A stretch of 21,840 bases of DNA from an archaeon (lineage in GTDB: Archaea; Iainarchaeota; Iainarchaeia; Iainarchaeales; Iainarchaeaceae). The stretch lies in contig SBBR01000094.1 in the NCBI GenBank assembly GCA_005239615.1, forward strand, positions 1 through 21,840. Direction: 5' to 3'. The notes under the pieces are model-generated. The model worked only from the letters and a program-made list of their open reading frames with translations, was not told the DNA's origin and searched no databases. Shown one piece after another: positions 20,585 to 21,840 of this stretch. The first letter of the stretch is position 1. Every line of letters begins with the position of its first letter. The position numbers were made by a program, and so were the translations under genes.

Positions 20585-21840
20585 GTGGCACGCACGCAGA
20601 AACCAAACAAAAAAGCCCTCGTCCTATCAACTTTTATTTTGCTGCTCTTTGTATTGCCGACAGCGTTTTCATTCAAACAGCTTCTCCCGCTTCATGGAAG
20701 GATTGCGAGTTCTGGCAGCCCTATGAGTGGCGGGGACGTGAGGGTGTTCATTTATGACGCGGCGTCTGGCGGTAACCTTGTCTATGATTCCGTGGGTGAC
20801 TTCAATGGAACAATAGTGAGGGGTATTGTTGACGTGATGCTTGGTTCTGGTTCTCAGAACCTTGACCTGAATTACGGCAACTACTATTATATGGATATTA
20901 ATATCACGCCTTCGAGCAGTACCACCCCAGTGAACCTTGACTTCAACGGCGTTAACAGGAAGCAGTTCGAGTCCAACAGGGGAAATGACCTTAACATCAG
21001 CAGCCTAGGCAGGAACGGCGCCATAGCGAACAGGATAGGCGCGACTGCGGGAGGGAACTTCGGAGTCGGCACCAACACACCGCAGAACAAGGTGAACGTG
21101 CTCGGGGACCTCAACGTTGTTGCCGCTGCCGGCACTGGTGCGCCGCTTTTCTACGTGAATGCAACAAAAGCAGGTTTTGGCACGGTTGTGCCCAACAATG
21201 CCGCGACTATTGTGGGTGACCTGAATGTGATAGCAAGCAACACCACTTCAGTACCTTCACTGTACATTACTACCAGTGGTCTGGTAGGTGTTAACATGCT
21301 CGCTTCCCCTACCTACACTGTTGATGTCAATGGCACGTTCAGAGTACAGAGCGGAGGCACTCTCGGCCTGTTCCAGAATTCAAGCGGTAATGTTGGAATA
21401 GGCACTATAACGCCTGGGAATAAATTGAATGTTGTGGGTGATGGGAATGTTACTGGGGATTTGACGGTTGATTCTGGGACTTTGTTCCTTAATTCTTCTA
21501 CTAATAGGGTTGGTGTGGGTACTTTGACGCCTGGGAATACGTTGAATGTTGTGGGTGATTTTAATGTTACTGGGACTTCGTATTTGGGTAATGTGATTTT
21601 GAATACGAATGACATTAATGTTACGAACGTGAATGCCCGCACTTCGGATATCGTCTTCGTGAGCAATACTGGCAGTGAGATTGTGCGCATGGCCTCCGAT
21701 GGGAATGTGTCGATAGGCAATTCCGGCGCCAGCAGCAAGAACAAGTTCGCGGTCGTGGGAGACTTCAATGTTTCTCCGGCCGGCCTCTCAGCCCCGTCAA
21801 TTTATGTCAGGGCAACCGATGGCAACGTTGGCATAGGCAC
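20585..21840 (+). CDS. Large secreted repeat (fibre-like) surface protein, N-terminal 418 residues; runs off window
   Basis: The frame starts at GTG 20585 and is open to the window end. A basic N-terminus (ARTQKPNKKA) and the hydrophobic stretch LVLSTFILLLFVLPTAFS form a signal peptide. A beta-rich domain follows (GRIASSGSPMSGGDVRVFIY, then GGNLVYDSVGDFNGTIV). From about residue 155 a repeat of the form 'VGIGT.TPGNKLNVVGD.NVTG' recurs (FGVGTNTPQNKVNVLGDLNV; VGIGTITPGNKLNVVGDGNV; VGVGTLTPGNTLNVVGDFNV). Such repeats are typical of fibre shafts in tail-fibre-like and S74-peptidase-like proteins and of DPANN surface proteins. Many N-x-S/T sites suggest glycosylation. The gene is divergent from the pilus operon. 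Its C-terminus, which would show an anchor or chaperone domain, lies outside. Confidence 0.88.
   Translation, partial: MARTQKPNKKALVLSTFILLLFVLPTAFSFKQLLPLHGRIASSGSPMSGGDVRVFIYDAASGGNLVYDSVGDFNGTIVRGIVDVMLGSGSQNLDLNYGNYYYMDINITPSSSTTPVNLDFNGVNRKQFESNRGNDLNISSLGRNGAIANRIGATAGGNFGVGTNTPQNKVNVLGDLNVVAAAGTGAPLFYVNATKAGFGTVVPNNAATIVGDLNVIASNTTSVPSLYITTSGLVGVNMLASPTYTVDVNGTFRVQSGGTLGLFQNSSGNVGIGTITPGNKLNVVGDGNVTGDLTVDSGTLFLNSSTNRVGVGTLTPGNTLNVVGDFNVTGTSYLGNVILNTNDINVTNVNARTSDIVFVSNTGSEIVRMASDGNVSIGNSGASSKNKFAVVGDFNVSPAGLSAPSIYVRATDGNVGIG
21410..21576 (+). repeat. Near-identical 117-bp (39-codon) direct repeat within the surface-protein gene
   Basis: ACGCCTGGGAATA at 21410 recurs at 21527, and the following sequence (TTGAATGTTGTGGGTGAT, then AATGTTACTGGG) is the same in both but for a few bases. 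The period is 117 bp. The other repeats in the protein are similar only at the amino-acid level, so this pair is a recent duplication. Confidence 0.75.

Overview
The window reads as archaeal chromosome, most likely from a DPANN-type lineage (Diapherotrites/Micrarchaeota-like; this placement is an inference). The archaeal signs are a class III pilin signal peptide (KGQSALEY), a TadA/TadC-type pilus operon with two separate T2SF membrane proteins, an archaeal RecJ-like DHH nuclease, KaiC/RAD55-family ATPases, and TATA-like boxes centred about 25-28 bp upstream of many start codons, which implies leaderless mRNAs. Coding is dense with short intergenic gaps, and several starts are TTG or GTG. No tRNA, rRNA, CRISPR array or insertion sequence was found.

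Layout. 1-1100: two unrecognised proteins with promoters and a hairpin terminator. 1141-3989: pyruvate, phosphate dikinase (ppdK) behind an unusually long, structured leader. 4019-4854: a probable broken small gene and a secreted SCP2-like protein. 4964-7423: a RecJ-like exonuclease, divergent from a gene with at least four frame breaks. 7449-8759: a coiled-coil protein. 8814-11418: a KaiC-family module (a RecA-fold protein without a P-loop, an intact KaiC-like ATPase, and two small proteins sharing a helical domain). 11475-12941: phosphomannomutase/phosphoglucomutase. 12995-13410: a frame-broken PIN-domain toxin remnant. 13449-14965: bacterial-type CoaE and CoaD flanking a possible zinc-binding protein. 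15104-15553: a type IV pilin-like protein with its own promoter, leader and terminator. 15815-20296 (minus strand): a pilus-assembly operon ordered winged-helix protein, secretion ATPase, T2SF protein, possible 51-residue protein, T2SF protein. 20585-end: a large secreted repeat protein that runs off the window and is divergent from the pilus operon.

How the parts fit. The right-hand 7 kb is a cell-surface region: a prepilin, the ATPase and membrane platform that would assemble it, a putative DNA-binding protein heading the operon, and a fibre-like surface protein sharing the intergenic control region. The middle holds housekeeping enzymes (CoA synthesis, sugar-phosphate interconversion, PEP/pyruvate interconversion) mixed with lineage-specific and decaying genes. 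The points most worth a second look are the structured ppdK leader with its duplicated promoter-like repeat, the bacterial-type CoA gene pair, the hidden 51-codon ORF that exactly fills a gap in the pilus operon, the palindrome between the pilus operon and the surface protein, the mosaic repeats of the surface protein, and three loci whose frame breaks are nearly all of the -1 type.
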